Source: Polaromonas sp047303325 (GTDB taxonomy: Bacteria; Pseudomonadota; Gammaproteobacteria; Burkholderiales; Burkholderiaceae_C). Taken from it: 64,000 nt of DNA. The DNA lies in assembly GCF_047303325.1 (NCBI RefSeq), contig NZ_JBKBEX010000001.1, forward strand, positions 186,001-250,000. Reading direction: 5' to 3'. The translations under genes and the position numbers were made by a program. Below the pieces are notes generated by a model that was not told the DNA's origin, did no database searches, and saw only the letters and a list, made by a program, of their open reading frames with translations. Below, piece after piece: positions 15,466 to 24,459 of this stretch (positions are counted from its first letter, which is position 1; each line of letters opens with the position of its first letter).

Positions 15466-16929
15466 GTGACGACCCCCACACTACGCAACTACATAGGCGG
15501 CGCTTACCATGCCAGCACCGCGTCGGAAACACTGGAAAACCTGAATCCGGCCACGGGCCAGGTCCTGTGCCGCGTCGAACTGGCGCTTGCGCCGGAACTC
15601 GAGCGTGCGATCGAGGCGGCGCAAGCCGGGCTGGCCACATGGTCGGCGATGACCGGCGCGGAGCGCGGCCGCATCCTGTACCGGGCGGCGCAACTGCTGC
15701 GCGCGCGCAACCGCGAACTGGCCGAACTGGAGGTGGCGGACTGCGGCAAGCCGATCCAGGAAGCCGAAGTGGTCGATGTCGCCAGCGGCGCCGATTGCAT
15801 TGAATACTTTGCCGGCCTGGCGCCGACGATTCACGGCCACCATTACGGGCTCAAGAACGCGTTTGCGTACACGCGGCGCGAGCCCCTGGGCATTTGCGTC
15901 GGCATAGGCGCCTGGAACTATCCCTTGCAGATCGCCTGCTGGAAATCAGCGCCGGCCCTGGCCTGCGGCAATGCCATGATTTTCAAGCCTTCCGAACTGA
16001 CACCGCGCAGCGCCGCCAGGCTCGCGGAGATTTACACCGAGGCCGGTGTGCCGGACGGCGTGTTCAATGTGCTGCAGGGCGACGGCCGCACCGGCCGGCT
16101 GCTGGCGGCGCACCCGGCAGTGGCCAAGGTGTCGCTCACGGGTTCGGTGGGCACCGGAAAAGCCGTCATGGCCGAAGCCGCCAAAACCCTGAAGCGCGCG
16201 ACCATGGAGCTGGGTGGCAAATCGGCGCTGCTGGTGTTCCCCGATGCCGACCTGAAGCAGGCGGTCTCCGCCGCGATGCTCGGCAATTTTTATACGCAGG
16301 GCGAGGTCTGCACCAACTGCACGCGCGTCTTTGTGCATGAGGACATCCACGATGCGTTTCTGCAGCAGCTTGAGGCGCGTACCCGGAAACTGCGCATCGG
16401 CGACCCCATGGACCCGGCGACGCAGGTCGGCGCGCTGATTTCGCGCCCGCATATGCAGCGCGTGCTTGGCTACATCGACAAAGGCGTGGCTGAAGGCGCG
16501 CGGCTGGTCGCCGGGGGCAAGCAGCTCAAGACCGGCGCTCTGGCGGAGGGAAATTTTGTCGAGCCGACCATTTTTGCCGAGTGCCGGGACGACATGAGCA
16601 TCGTGCGTGAAGAGATCTTCGGGCCTGTGATGTCGGTGCTGCGATTCAGTGATGAGGCGGAAGCGGTGGCGCGCGCCAACGATACGCGCTTCGGCCTGGC
16701 GGCCGGTGTGTTCACCGGCGACCTGGCGCGCGGACACCGGGTGGCGGCGCAATTGCAGGCGGGCGTGTGCTGGATCAACAACTACAACATCACCCCCATC
16801 GAGATGCCGTTTGGCGGCATCCGTGAGTCGGGCATAGGCCATGAAAACAGCATGGTGACGATTGACTACTACACGCAGTTGAAGAGCGTGTACGTCGAAC
16901 TGGGTGAAGTGGCTTGCCCTTACGAATAG
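15466..16929 (+). CDS. betB: Betaine aldehyde dehydrogenase
   Basis: 487 residues from a GTG at 15466 with AAGGTGAG upstream; a TTG at 15433 would only add an unconserved extension. It oxidises betaine aldehyde to glycine betaine with NAD(P). Aldehyde dehydrogenase landmarks are IGIGAWNYPLQIACWK, VSLTGSVGTGKAV, catalytic Glu248 in TMELGGKS and nucleophile Cys282 in GEVCTNCTRVF. The C-terminal EMPFGGIRESGIGHEN is typical. It is followed 48 bases later by betA, so the pair converts choline to betaine in the cytoplasm. Confidence 0.93.
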   Translation: MTTPTLRNYIGGAYHASTASETLENLNPATGQVLCRVELALAPELERAIEAAQAGLATWSAMTGAERGRILYRAAQLLRARNRELAELEVADCGKPIQEAEVVDVASGADCIEYFAGLAPTIHGHHYGLKNAFAYTRREPLGICVGIGAWNYPLQIACWKSAPALACGNAMIFKPSELTPRSAARLAEIYTEAGVPDGVFNVLQGDGRTGRLLAAHPAVAKVSLTGSVGTGKAVMAEAAKTLKRATMELGGKSALLVFPDADLKQAVSAAMLGNFYTQGEVCTNCTRVFVHEDIHDAFLQQLEARTRKLRIGDPMDPATQVGALISRPHMQRVLGYIDKGVAEGARLVAGGKQLKTGALAEGNFVEPTIFAECRDDMSIVREEIFGPVMSVLRFSDEAEAVARANDTRFGLAAGVFTGDLARGHRVAAQLQAGVCWINNYNITPIEMPFGGIRESGIGHENSMVTIDYYTQLKSVYVELGEVACPYE

Positions 16930-16977
16930 GAATGCCCGGCGGCAAGCTGGCTCCCGATCAGGAACTCCGGAATTCAC

Positions 16978-18636
16978 ATGAGACAAGAACAATACGACTA
17001 CATCATCGTCGGCGCCGGTTCAGCCGGTTGCGTCCTCGCCAACCGCCTGAGCGAGGACGAAGGCGCGCGCGTCCTGCTGCTGGAAGCCGGCCCGGCGGAC
17101 CACAGCATCTTCATCCACATGCCGTCGGCCTTCGCTTACCCACTGGCCAACGACAAGTACAACTGGTTCTATGACACCGAACCGGAACCTTTCATGAACC
17201 AGCGCCGCATGCACTGCCCGCGCGGCCGCGTGCTCGGCGGCTCGTCGTCGATCAACGGCATGGTCTATATCCGCGGACATGCATTCGACTATGACGCCTG
17301 GGCCGGCATGCCCGGGCTGGAGCAGTGGTCTTACGCGCACTGCCTGCCCTACTTCAAGAAATCCGAAACCCGCCTGAAAGGCGGTGATGCCTACCGCGGC
17401 AAGGACGGCCCCTTGTATGTCTCCACCGCGGCCTGCAAGAACCCGCTCTACCGCGCCTTCATCGAGGCGGGGCAACAAGCCGGCTACCCCTACACCGACG
17501 ACATGAACGGCTACCAGCAGGAAGGCCTCGGGCCCATGGACATGACGGTCTACAAGGGCCGCCGCTGGAGCACGGCGCAGGCCTACCTGCGTCCGGCGGC
17601 CAGGCGCGGCAACCTGCGCGTGGTGACGCGCGCGCGGGTCACGCGGGTCCTGTTCGAGGGCACACGCGCGAGCGGTGTCGAATACGCGCAAGGGTCGCGC
17701 CTGCATCAGGCAGGTGCGGCGCGTGAGGTGATTCTGTCCGGCGGCGCGATCAATTCGCCGCAGCTCCTGATGCTGTCCGGGATAGGCAAGGCGGAGGAAC
17801 TGCGCGCCTTGGGCATCCAGCCGCGGGTCGACCTTCCGGGTGTCGGCCAAAACCTGCAAGACCATCTCGAGGTCTATGTGCAGTACGCCAGCAAGCAGCC
17901 GATCACCCTGTACAGCGCGATGAACCCCCTGGCCAAACTGAAAATCGGCGTGCAATGGCTGTTCGCCGGAAAAGGCCTGGGCGCGACCAATCATTTCGAA
18001 TCCGGCGGCTTTATCCGCAGCGCGACGGGCGTGGTGCATCCGGACCTGCAATACCATTTTCTGCCGATGGCGGTCAGCTACGACGGCAGCGCGCCGGCCA
18101 CACAGCACGGCTTTCAGGCACACGTCGGGCCGATGCGCGCGACCAGCCGCGGCCAAATCACGCTGCGCTCGGCCGACCCCAAAGCGCATCCACGCATCCT
18201 GTTCAACTATATGCAGACCGAGCAGGACCGCAAGGAAATGCGCGCGGGTGTGCGCCTGACGCGCGAGATATTTTCCCAAGCGGCCTTCGAGCCTTTCCGC
18301 AACGGCGAAATCTCGCCCGGTGCCAAGGTCCAGACCGATGCCGAAATCGACGCTTTCATCCGCGACAAGGCCGAAAGCGCTTTTCACCCGTCCTGCAGTT
18401 GCCGCATGGGGACCGACCCCATGGCGGTGGTGGACGGCGCCGGCCGCGTGCACGGCATCCAGAACCTGCGCGTGGTGGATGCCTCCATCATGCCCAATGT
18501 CGTCAGCGGCAATCTGAATGCACCGACCATCATGATCGCGGAAAAAATCGCGGACCTGATCCGGGGCAGGTCACCGTTGCCCGCGCAGGTGGCGCCGGTC
18601 TATGTGGCGGCAAACCACGCAACCCACCAGCGTTGA
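16978..18636 (+). CDS. betA: Choline dehydrogenase (GMC flavoprotein)
   Basis: 552 residues. FAD binding is shown by YDYIIVGAGSAGCVLANRLSED at the N-terminus, and the GMC signature by RGRVLGGSSSINGMVYIRGH. The active-site histidine is probably His470 in AFHPSCSCRMGTDP, and the C-terminal box is IMPNVVSGNLNAPTIMIAEKIAD, nearly identical to known BetA. It oxidises choline to betaine aldehyde, passing electrons to the respiratory chain at the membrane. It forms an operon with betB. Confidence 0.94.
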   Translation: MRQEQYDYIIVGAGSAGCVLANRLSEDEGARVLLLEAGPADHSIFIHMPSAFAYPLANDKYNWFYDTEPEPFMNQRRMHCPRGRVLGGSSSINGMVYIRGHAFDYDAWAGMPGLEQWSYAHCLPYFKKSETRLKGGDAYRGKDGPLYVSTAACKNPLYRAFIEAGQQAGYPYTDDMNGYQQEGLGPMDMTVYKGRRWSTAQAYLRPAARRGNLRVVTRARVTRVLFEGTRASGVEYAQGSRLHQAGAAREVILSGGAINSPQLLMLSGIGKAEELRALGIQPRVDLPGVGQNLQDHLEVYVQYASKQPITLYSAMNPLAKLKIGVQWLFAGKGLGATNHFESGGFIRSATGVVHPDLQYHFLPMAVSYDGSAPATQHGFQAHVGPMRATSRGQITLRSADPKAHPRILFNYMQTEQDRKEMRAGVRLTREIFSQAAFEPFRNGEISPGAKVQTDAEIDAFIRDKAESAFHPSCSCRMGTDPMAVVDGAGRVHGIQNLRVVDASIMPNVVSGNLNAPTIMIAEKIADLIRGRSPLPAQVAPVYVAANHATHQR

Positions 18637-18725
18637 TCACGCCTCCGTCCTCCAGGTTCATCGCCAGGCGAGCCAGCACTCGCGTAATATGGAAAGGCAA
18701 AATCCCGCACCCCAAAAGCCATTCC

Positions 18726-19787
18726 ATGCCCCCCCTTTCCCAACCCGGCGTGCTGGCCACCCTCCTCGCCGCAACCCTGTTCGGCGCGGGCACGCCGCTG
18801 GCCAAGCTCTTGCTGGCACAGGCCAGCCCCTGGCTGCTGGCGGCTTTGCTTTACCTGGGTTCGGGGGTGGGCTTGTTTTTGCTGCGGCGGCTGCGCCGAT
18901 CAGCCCCTGTGCGCATGCCTCGCGGGGAATGGAAGTGGCTGGCCGGTGCTGTGCTCGCGGGTGGCATGGTGGGCCCGGTCTTGCTGATGCTGGGGCTCTC
19001 GGGCATGCCGGCGTCGGGCGCCTCGCTGTTGCTGAATGCGGAGGGCGTGTTGACGGCCCTGATTGCCTGGTTTGTTTTCAAGGAGAACTTTGACCGCCGC
19101 ATCGCGCTGGGCATGCTGGCGATTGTGGCGGGCGGTGTGATTCTTTCCTGGCCCGGTGAGGCGCACTTTGGCGAACTTTGGCCAGCCCTGGCCGTGGTGG
19201 GCGCCTGCCTGGCCTGGGGTGTGGACAACAACCTGACCCGCAAGGTGTCTTTGTCCGACGCTTCGTTTATCGCCATGGTCAAGGGCCTGGTGGCCGGCGC
19301 CACCAACCTGGTGCTTGCGCTGTCGCTCGGCGCCGCGTGGCCCGCGCTACCTGTTGTACTGGCGGCCGCGATGCTGGGTTTTGCGAGCTATGGCGCGAGC
19401 CTGGCGCTGTTTGTGCTCGGCTTGCGCCACCTTGGGACGGCGCGCACGGGTGCCTATTTTTCGATCGCGCCGTTTGTGGGTGCGGCGTTGGCGATTGCCG
19501 TCCTTGGCGAGCCCGTCACGCTGTCCCTGATCATCGCGGCCTTGCTGATGGCCTGGGGTGTCTGGCTGCACCTGACCGAGAGCCACCAGCATTCACACAC
19601 CCACGAGCCGCTTGAGCACAGCCATGAACATGCGCACGGCCTCGGTGACGAGCACCACGACCATGCGCACGAAACGCACGAAGAGCCGGTAGCGCCCGGC
19701 ACGCGCCACACACATGCGCACAAGCACCTGCCTATCTCGCACAGCCATGCGCATTTCCCCGATGCCCACCACCGGCATTCGCATTAG
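18726..19787 (+). CDS. EamA/DMT family transporter with His-rich tail
   Basis: 353 residues. ATG at 18726 begins directly with the first hydrophobic segment (GVLATLLAATLFGAGTPLAKLLLA). About ten membrane helices in two EamA repeats follow to about residue 283. The last roughly 70 residues are hydrophilic and contain 24 histidines in HxH and HH patterns, for example HSHEHAHGLGDEHHDHAH. EamA proteins export or exchange metabolites. A His-rich cytoplasmic or periplasmic tail usually binds Zn, Ni or Co, so metal sensing or metal-chelate transport is possible. It lies 89 bases after betA and may be read with it. The stop codon is part of a 50-bp palindrome. Confidence 0.85.
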   Translation: MPPLSQPGVLATLLAATLFGAGTPLAKLLLAQASPWLLAALLYLGSGVGLFLLRRLRRSAPVRMPRGEWKWLAGAVLAGGMVGPVLLMLGLSGMPASGASLLLNAEGVLTALIAWFVFKENFDRRIALGMLAIVAGGVILSWPGEAHFGELWPALAVVGACLAWGVDNNLTRKVSLSDASFIAMVKGLVAGATNLVLALSLGAAWPALPVVLAAAMLGFASYGASLALFVLGLRHLGTARTGAYFSIAPFVGAALAIAVLGEPVTLSLIIAALLMAWGVWLHLTESHQHSHTHEPLEHSHEHAHGLGDEHHDHAHETHEEPVAPGTRHTHAHKHLPISHSHAHFPDAHHRHSH

Positions 19788-19833
19788 GGCCTGTTAACGC
19801 TATTGACGCGTCAATAGCGTTAACAGGCCCTAA
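19784..19833. terminator. 50-bp perfect palindrome, bidirectional terminator
   Basis: The 25-base arm beginning TTAGGGCCTGTTAACGC is followed at once by its exact complement, centred at 19808/19809. It contains the stop codon of the EamA gene (TAG, 19785-19787) and, on the other strand, the TAG stop of the D-aminoacylase gene (19830-19832). It would form the same strong hairpin in both converging transcripts. Confidence 0.85.
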
Positions 19834-21278
19834 CCGTTCTTGCGGACACCCCCTTTGCCGCGCAGCACGCGGCCGGCATCCACGTTGACGCTGAGGCCAT
19901 CGCGGCAGGCGAGCCGGCCGTTGACGAAGACGGCGTCGATTCCCGAGCTGACTTCGGTGGGGTGCTCATAGCTGGCGTTGGCGGTGACGCGGTATTCATC
20001 AAAGATGACGATGTCCGCGTGGTTTCCGGGAGACAGGATGCCTCGGCCGGCGAGGCCGAAGCGCCTTGCGCTGAGGCCCGTCATCTTGTAGATGGCGGCC
20101 TCGAGCGAAAACAGCTTTCGCTCGCGCACGTAGTGCCCCAGCACGCGTGGAAAAGTCCCCCACAAGCGCGGATGCGGGCGCACGTCATGCGCCAAGCCGT
20201 CCGAGCCGACCATGGCCATCGGATGGCTGAGGATGCGGCCGACGTCGTCCTCGCTCATCGCGAAGTAGATGGCCCCGGCCGGCTGCAATGCCCGCGCCAC
20301 TTCTTCCTCGGTCTGGTTTCTTTCGCGCGCAAGGTCTTTCAGGGAGCGGCCCGCGACACCGGGCTCGGGCTGGGACCAGGTCACCAGCACGTCGCTTGAC
20401 TGCTTCACACGGGAGGGCAGCAGCATGGTGGACGACGCGTTGTAGGGATAGCAGTCAAAGCAGACCGCTTGCCCCCGCGCCGCCTGCTCCAGCATCGCCA
20501 GGGTCTGCACGGAGCGGCCGTGGTTGGCCGTGCCCACCAGCTTGTGGTGGGAAATAACGGTATCCACGCCCAGTTCGCGGCCTATGTGCAGGGCCTCGCG
20601 CAGCGCCTCGTCGATGGCGTCGCCTTCGTCGCGGATGTGCATGGTCACGATGCCGCCGGCCGCCTTGAGCTGCGCGCCCACGGCGACCACCTCTTCAGCC
20701 GTGGCCGCTTTCGCGGGCGGATAGTACAGCCCGGTCGACAGGCCGATGGCGCCCGCGGCCAGCGCCGAGGCCAGCTCCGCCGCCATGGCCGCCGACTCAT
20801 CCGGGGTGGCGGGCCTTCCAAGGTCCGCCATGTGCTTGACCCGCAGCGTGGAGTGGCCCACGAGGCAGGCGACGTTGACGGCCAGCGCGGACTGCTCCAG
20901 CGCATCCAGGTAGGCCGCAAAACTCGGGTAGATCCAGCCGTCCGTTCCCAGGATATCCAGCGGTGGCGGTGGATGGCGGGTCTGCAGGGGAGCAAGGCTG
21001 ACGCCGCAGTTACCCGACACCACCGTCGTCACGCCCTGCGACAACTTGGGATGGGCACCCGCGGTGGGCGTGAGCAGCAAACGGTCATCGTGGGTGTGCA
21101 CGTCGATAAAACCCGGCGCGACGATCCGCCCGTGCGCGCTGACCCTCTCGCGTGCGGGCTCGGCCGACAGGTCGCCGATGGAAAGAATTTTCCCCCGGGA
21201 CATGCCGAGGTCGGCACGCACCCGGGCGGCACCCGTGCCGTCAATGAGTTCGCCGCCTTCAATGATGCAATCGAACAT
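19830..21278 (-). CDS. N-acyl-D-amino-acid deacylase (D-aminoacylase)
   Basis: 482 residues of the amidohydrolase superfamily. Metal ligands are suggested by GFIDVHTHDDRLL near residue 60 and later His residues in GHSTLRV and TVISHHKLVGTANHG. The family features GVTTVVSGNCGVSLAP and GRGILSPGNHADIVIFDE near the C-terminus place it with D-aminoacylases, which release D-amino acids from N-acyl forms. It is preceded on the same strand, six bases upstream, by a Bug-type receptor gene that is now broken. The exact substrate is not known. Its stop lies in the shared palindrome. Confidence 0.88.
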   Translation of the reverse strand: MFDCIIEGGELIDGTGAARVRADLGMSRGKILSIGDLSAEPARERVSAHGRIVAPGFIDVHTHDDRLLLTPTAGAHPKLSQGVTTVVSGNCGVSLAPLQTRHPPPPLDILGTDGWIYPSFAAYLDALEQSALAVNVACLVGHSTLRVKHMADLGRPATPDESAAMAAELASALAAGAIGLSTGLYYPPAKAATAEEVVAVGAQLKAAGGIVTMHIRDEGDAIDEALREALHIGRELGVDTVISHHKLVGTANHGRSVQTLAMLEQAARGQAVCFDCYPYNASSTMLLPSRVKQSSDVLVTWSQPEPGVAGRSLKDLARERNQTEEEVARALQPAGAIYFAMSEDDVGRILSHPMAMVGSDGLAHDVRPHPRLWGTFPRVLGHYVRERKLFSLEAAIYKMTGLSARRFGLAGRGILSPGNHADIVIFDEYRVTANASYEHPTEVSSGIDAVFVNGRLACRDGLSVNVDAGRVLRGKGGVRKNG

Positions 21279-21284
21279 GTGCGT

Positions 21285-22265
21285 TCAATCCACCTGGACG
21301 CCGGCGCGCTTGACGACTTCCGCCCACATCCGCGTCTCGCGCAAGGCACGATCAAACAGGCGCTCGGGTGAGCCTATGGTTGTCTCGAAGGCAATGGCGG
21401 CATAGCGCTCATTGACCGCGGCGCTGCCCAGCACCTTGTTGATTTCGCCGTTGAGCCGCATCACGACGTCGCGCGGCGTGCCGGCCGGCGCGACAATGCC
21501 GCCCCAGGCCGTCGTCTCATAACCCTTGACGAACTCCCCAATGGTCGGCACCTCGGGAAACAGCGGGCTGCGCGCCCGGCCGGAAACACCCAGCGCCTTG
21601 ATGCGCCCGTTCTTGATGTGCGGCGCGATGGACGACAGGTTGTCGAACATCAAATCGACCTAGCCGCCCATCAGATCCTGGATGGCCTGCGGGCTGCCGC
21701 GGTAAGGCACGTGGGTCATGAAGGTGCCGGTCATGCTCTTGAACAGTTCACCGCCCAGGTGGCCGGTGGTGCCGTTGCCGGGAGACGCCATGGTGAGCTT
21801 GCCGGGCCCGGATTTGGCCAGTGCGATCAACCCGGCCACGGTCTTCACGCCCAGGTCGTTCCTGACGACGAGCGCGTTCTGGACATAGCCGAGCAGCGCC
21901 ACGGGGACCAGCTGCTTTTCCGGGTCGTAGGGCAGCTTGGAGAACAGCGATTTGTTGATGGCCAGCGTGCCCACATTGCCGTATCCCAGCGTGTAGCCGT
22001 CCGGCGCCGCGCGCACGATCTCCTGCATGCCGATATTGCCGCTTGCGCCGGGCTTGTTGTCGATCACAAACGGCTGCCCCAGGGCCTTCATCAACTCGTT
22101 GGTCAGGATGCGGCAGATGTTGTCGGGCGAGCCGCCCGCGGCGGAAGGAACGATCAGGCGGATGGGCCGGTCGGGCCAGGCCGCGCGTGCCAGCAGGGGC
22201 GATGAGGCCATCGCCGCGGCCCCCAGTTTGAGGAGCGTTCGCCGCTGGGTCTGGTAATCGGTCAT
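21285..22265 (-). pseudogene. Bug/TctC-type receptor gene with in-frame amber stop
   Basis: Reading from ATG 22265, a twin-Arg-like signal (TQRRTLLKLGAAAMASSPLLARA) and the Bug fold (WPDRPIRLIVPSAAGGSPDN, GQPFVIDNKPGASGNIG, VPYRGSPQAIQDLMGG) run to TAG at 21660-21662. The same frame continues with VDLMFDNLSSIAPHIKNGRIKALGV to the normal end at 21285. In intact relatives the interrupted spot reads GGQVDLMFDNL, so a CAG codon changed to TAG. The locus would have given a periplasmic receptor of about 326 residues, possibly for N-acyl amino acids given the deacylase next to it. Confidence 0.85.
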
Positions 22266-22281
22266 GGAGGTCACCTTGGAA

Positions 22282-22302
22282 ATCAGGGATCAGGGATCAG
22301 GA
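22282..22302. repeat. Three tandem ATCAGG(G/A) units
   Basis: ATCAGGG, ATCAGGG and ATCAGGA follow each other in the short region between the broken Bug gene and the divergent LysR gene. It may be part of an operator or a small slippage product; no protein is assigned. Confidence 0.5.
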
Positions 22303-22385
22303 ATGAGGAAACTGAATGATGCGTGGACAAAGCTTCGGCTACAAACGACAATTTCTGCGTTTTCCATGATTTTTTCTCATGCACC

Positions 22386-23294
22386 ATGATGCTGCGCACC
22401 CCCTCCACCATGTCCCTGGTATGCCTTGAAGCCAGCGCGCGCCTGCGCTCTTTCACCGCTGCCGCGCAAGAGCTGCACCTGACACAAGGCGCGGTCAGCC
22501 GCCAGATCATGGCGCTTGAAAGCCGCCTTGACGTCAAGCTGTTCGTGCGGCGCCGGGATGCGGTAGTCCTCACGGAGGCCGGCCGTTATTACCTGGATGA
22601 AGTCGGCCCGATTCTGCAGCGCCTCGAACGCGCGACGGCCAACGTGATGGCACTCAAGGGGCGCGGAGGTACGCTGGCGCTGTCGGTAGGTGCGTCGCTG
22701 GGCAGCTATTGGCTGATTCCGCGCCTGCCCGATTTCACGCGCGCGCACAGCGAGATCACCTTGAATTTCGCCACCCGCGTGGGCTCGGTGGATTTCAAGA
22801 GCATGGCGGTGGACGCCTCCCTCGAATTCGGCGACGGCAAGCGCGCCGGCCTGCACAACGATTTTGTGTTGCCGCTGACGATGGCACCGTATGCCTCTCC
22901 CGCATGGATCGCAAAACACGGGAAGTCGCTGACGTCCCGCACGCCGATGTCGGCACTGGTGCACCACACGACCGTGCTTGACGCATGGCAAAAATGGTTC
23001 GCCCATGCCGGCATCCAGATCGGCACCGGGCAGGAGGGGCCGCGCTACGAGTTGATGTCGATGGCCCTGAATGCCGCGGTGGCAGGCCTGGGGGCGGTGC
23101 TGCTGCCCGATTTCATGGCCGGCGATGCGGTCGCGACCGGTCGTTTACGCCGGCTTTCGAAGAAACAATGGGTCTCTCCCCGGGGCTACTACCTGGTGTA
23201 CCCCGAGGAATCAGCCAGGCTTGAAGCCCTCACGGTGTTTCGCGCGTGGTTGCTCGCGCAGGTGAGGGCCGGCAGCAGCCGTGTTGACCTCTAG
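22386..23294 (+). CDS. LysR-family regulator, GcvA-like
   Basis: 302 residues from ATG 22386 (ATG 22389 also possible). The N-terminal winged HTH is clear: LEASARLRSFTAAAQELHLTQGAVSRQIMALESRLDVKLFVRR, followed by the co-inducer domain. The wording SRQIMALE and the ALPxFxxxxP-like LIPRLPDFTRAH resemble the GcvA/AmpR group. It is divergent from the Bug/D-aminoacylase pair, so it most likely controls them. The effector is unknown. Confidence 0.88.
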   Translation: MMLRTPSTMSLVCLEASARLRSFTAAAQELHLTQGAVSRQIMALESRLDVKLFVRRRDAVVLTEAGRYYLDEVGPILQRLERATANVMALKGRGGTLALSVGASLGSYWLIPRLPDFTRAHSEITLNFATRVGSVDFKSMAVDASLEFGDGKRAGLHNDFVLPLTMAPYASPAWIAKHGKSLTSRTPMSALVHHTTVLDAWQKWFAHAGIQIGTGQEGPRYELMSMALNAAVAGLGAVLLPDFMAGDAVATGRLRRLSKKQWVSPRGYYLVYPEESARLEALTVFRAWLLAQVRAGSSRVDL

Positions 23295-23656
23295 CGGATG
23301 ACTGATCCAGTTGGCGTTCCGGAAGACCGCGCGGCCGACTCCAAAGCCCACCCCACCGCAAGCCCTGTGCGGCCGCCGCAGGAGATTTCCGGCGAAGAAC
23401 CGCGGTCAGACTGACACCTGCCCACCCAACAATCCGACCGCATTCGGAATGCGCTGATCTTCGCAAAGCAGAACCCTCGCAAACCTCTGACGGTTGAATT
23501 GTTGGCCGGCGCCGGCTCTAGCAGCCGGAACGCCACGGCAGCGGGCTTGCAGCAAGGCGCATGTCATACCCCTGAAGCATTGATCGCCTAGCGTCGGGGG
23601 TCGACAAAAATCCGGATCGCCGACGCGGTCCCCTACGCCAACAAAGGGAGCATCCC
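23295..23656. other. Gene-free stretch of 362 bases
   Basis: No reading frame with a plausible start, codon pattern or family resemblance was found here. No tRNA, hairpin with T-run or long repeat was seen. It may hold the promoter of the truncated gene at 23657, whose ATG has AAGGGAGCATCCC before it. Confidence 0.5.
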
Positions 23657-23936
23657 ATGCGCTGGACATATGCAGTGATGGCAACCGCGGGGTTGCTGGT
23701 AGGTGCGGCCATGCCGCACCTGGTTTTCGGCGCCGACACGGTGCCTTTCACGCAAGCGGCGGCCGGCGCGGCCGGCAGCACGGCCTACAGCGACCTGCGC
23801 TTTGCCGACTTCTTCAAGCGCCCCATCGGCCCACGGGGCCTGGAGGCCAGCGCCCTGCTGATGGCCATGGACGGCCGTCCGGTGCGCAAGGCGGGTTACA
23901 TGGCCCATCAGGACGGCGACACGGCGGTGCCGGGAT
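23657..23936 (+). pseudogene. Truncated periplasmic protein gene
   Basis: The first roughly 93 codons look real: signal-like MRWTYAVMATAGLLVGAAMPHLVFGADTV is broken here into N-region and hydrophobic core, then ADFFKRPIGPRGLEASALLMAMDGRPVRKAGYMAHQ. The latter resembles a small conserved periplasmic family with FFxLPVGPRGLE and a VRIxGYM motif. At about 23934 the sequence switches to a copy of RHS-gene DNA, and the frame then runs on nonsensically to 24034. The 3' part of the gene is lost. Function unknown. Confidence 0.65.
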
Positions 23937-24010
23937 GGTGTTGGGGTAGCTGGTACCGCCGATTACCTTGGCCGTGCGGTTGCCCGTGGCGTCGTAGCTG
24001 TACTGGATCG
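23934..24010 (-). repeat. RHS-gene fragment, duplicate of 25576-25652
   Basis: About 77 bases match the YD-repeat part of the large RHS gene at 25576-25652 in the same orientation with only a few differences, including an identical 20-base run starting CCTTGGCCGTGCGGTTGCCC. It lies beyond the immunity gene and directly abuts the truncated gene. It is best read as the residue of an older RHS end left after tip exchange. Confidence 0.8.
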
Positions 24011-24071
24011 TGGTGGCCTCACTCCTATGCCTGAACGGCTGACAAGAGTTGAGGTAGCTTTTTGCTTTAGA

Positions 24072-24443
24072 TTAAGAGAGCAGGCTGCTGCCCTTCGTGG
24101 GACGATTGATCGGATCCAAGTGCACCGACGGTTTGAAGTGAGCCAGAAGGAGATAGTCGTCCCAGCCAGATTTCCCTTGAAGAATAACGATCCAGCGTTT
24201 GCGCAACCATACAAACTTTTCTGGGTTTTCTGCAATAACAATGGCGAGACAACTCCACAATTTTTCCCCATTATTTGACTCAACAAATATGTTGCAGTAG
24301 TCACCAATGAAGCAGTAATCAACGGCAATTCGCGTTATTTTTACTTCAGTCTGCCCACTAACGACGTGCAATAGCGTCTCAATGTGCCCAATAGCTTTGG
24401 AGGCTTGTATTCTTTGAATCTGAATGTTGAGGCAGGGTTTCAT
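24072..24443 (-). CDS. Putative immunity protein of the RHS toxin
   Basis: 123 residues, not recognised as a known family. It starts 16 bases after the RHS gene stop on the same strand, the standard place for an immunity gene, and has AAAGAG upstream of the ATG at 24443. The protein is small and soluble, with alternating strands and charged loops (VKITRIAVDYCFIGDYCNIFVES, KFVWLRKRWIVILQGKSGWDD). Base composition is much lower in GC than the surrounding genome, as is common for tip/immunity pairs. The role is inferred from position only. Confidence 0.6.
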   Translation of the reverse strand: MKPCLNIQIQRIQASKAIGHIETLLHVVSGQTEVKITRIAVDYCFIGDYCNIFVESNNGEKLWSCLAIVIAENPEKFVWLRKRWIVILQGKSGWDDYLLLAHFKPSVHLDPINRPTKGSSLLS

Positions 24444-24459
24444 AAATTACTCTTTAATA

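Noticed and set aside
23937..24034. C-terminal part of the frame starting at 23657
   Set aside because: This part is RHS DNA read in the wrong orientation and frame (Trp/Cys/Pro-rich run), so it is not genuine protein.
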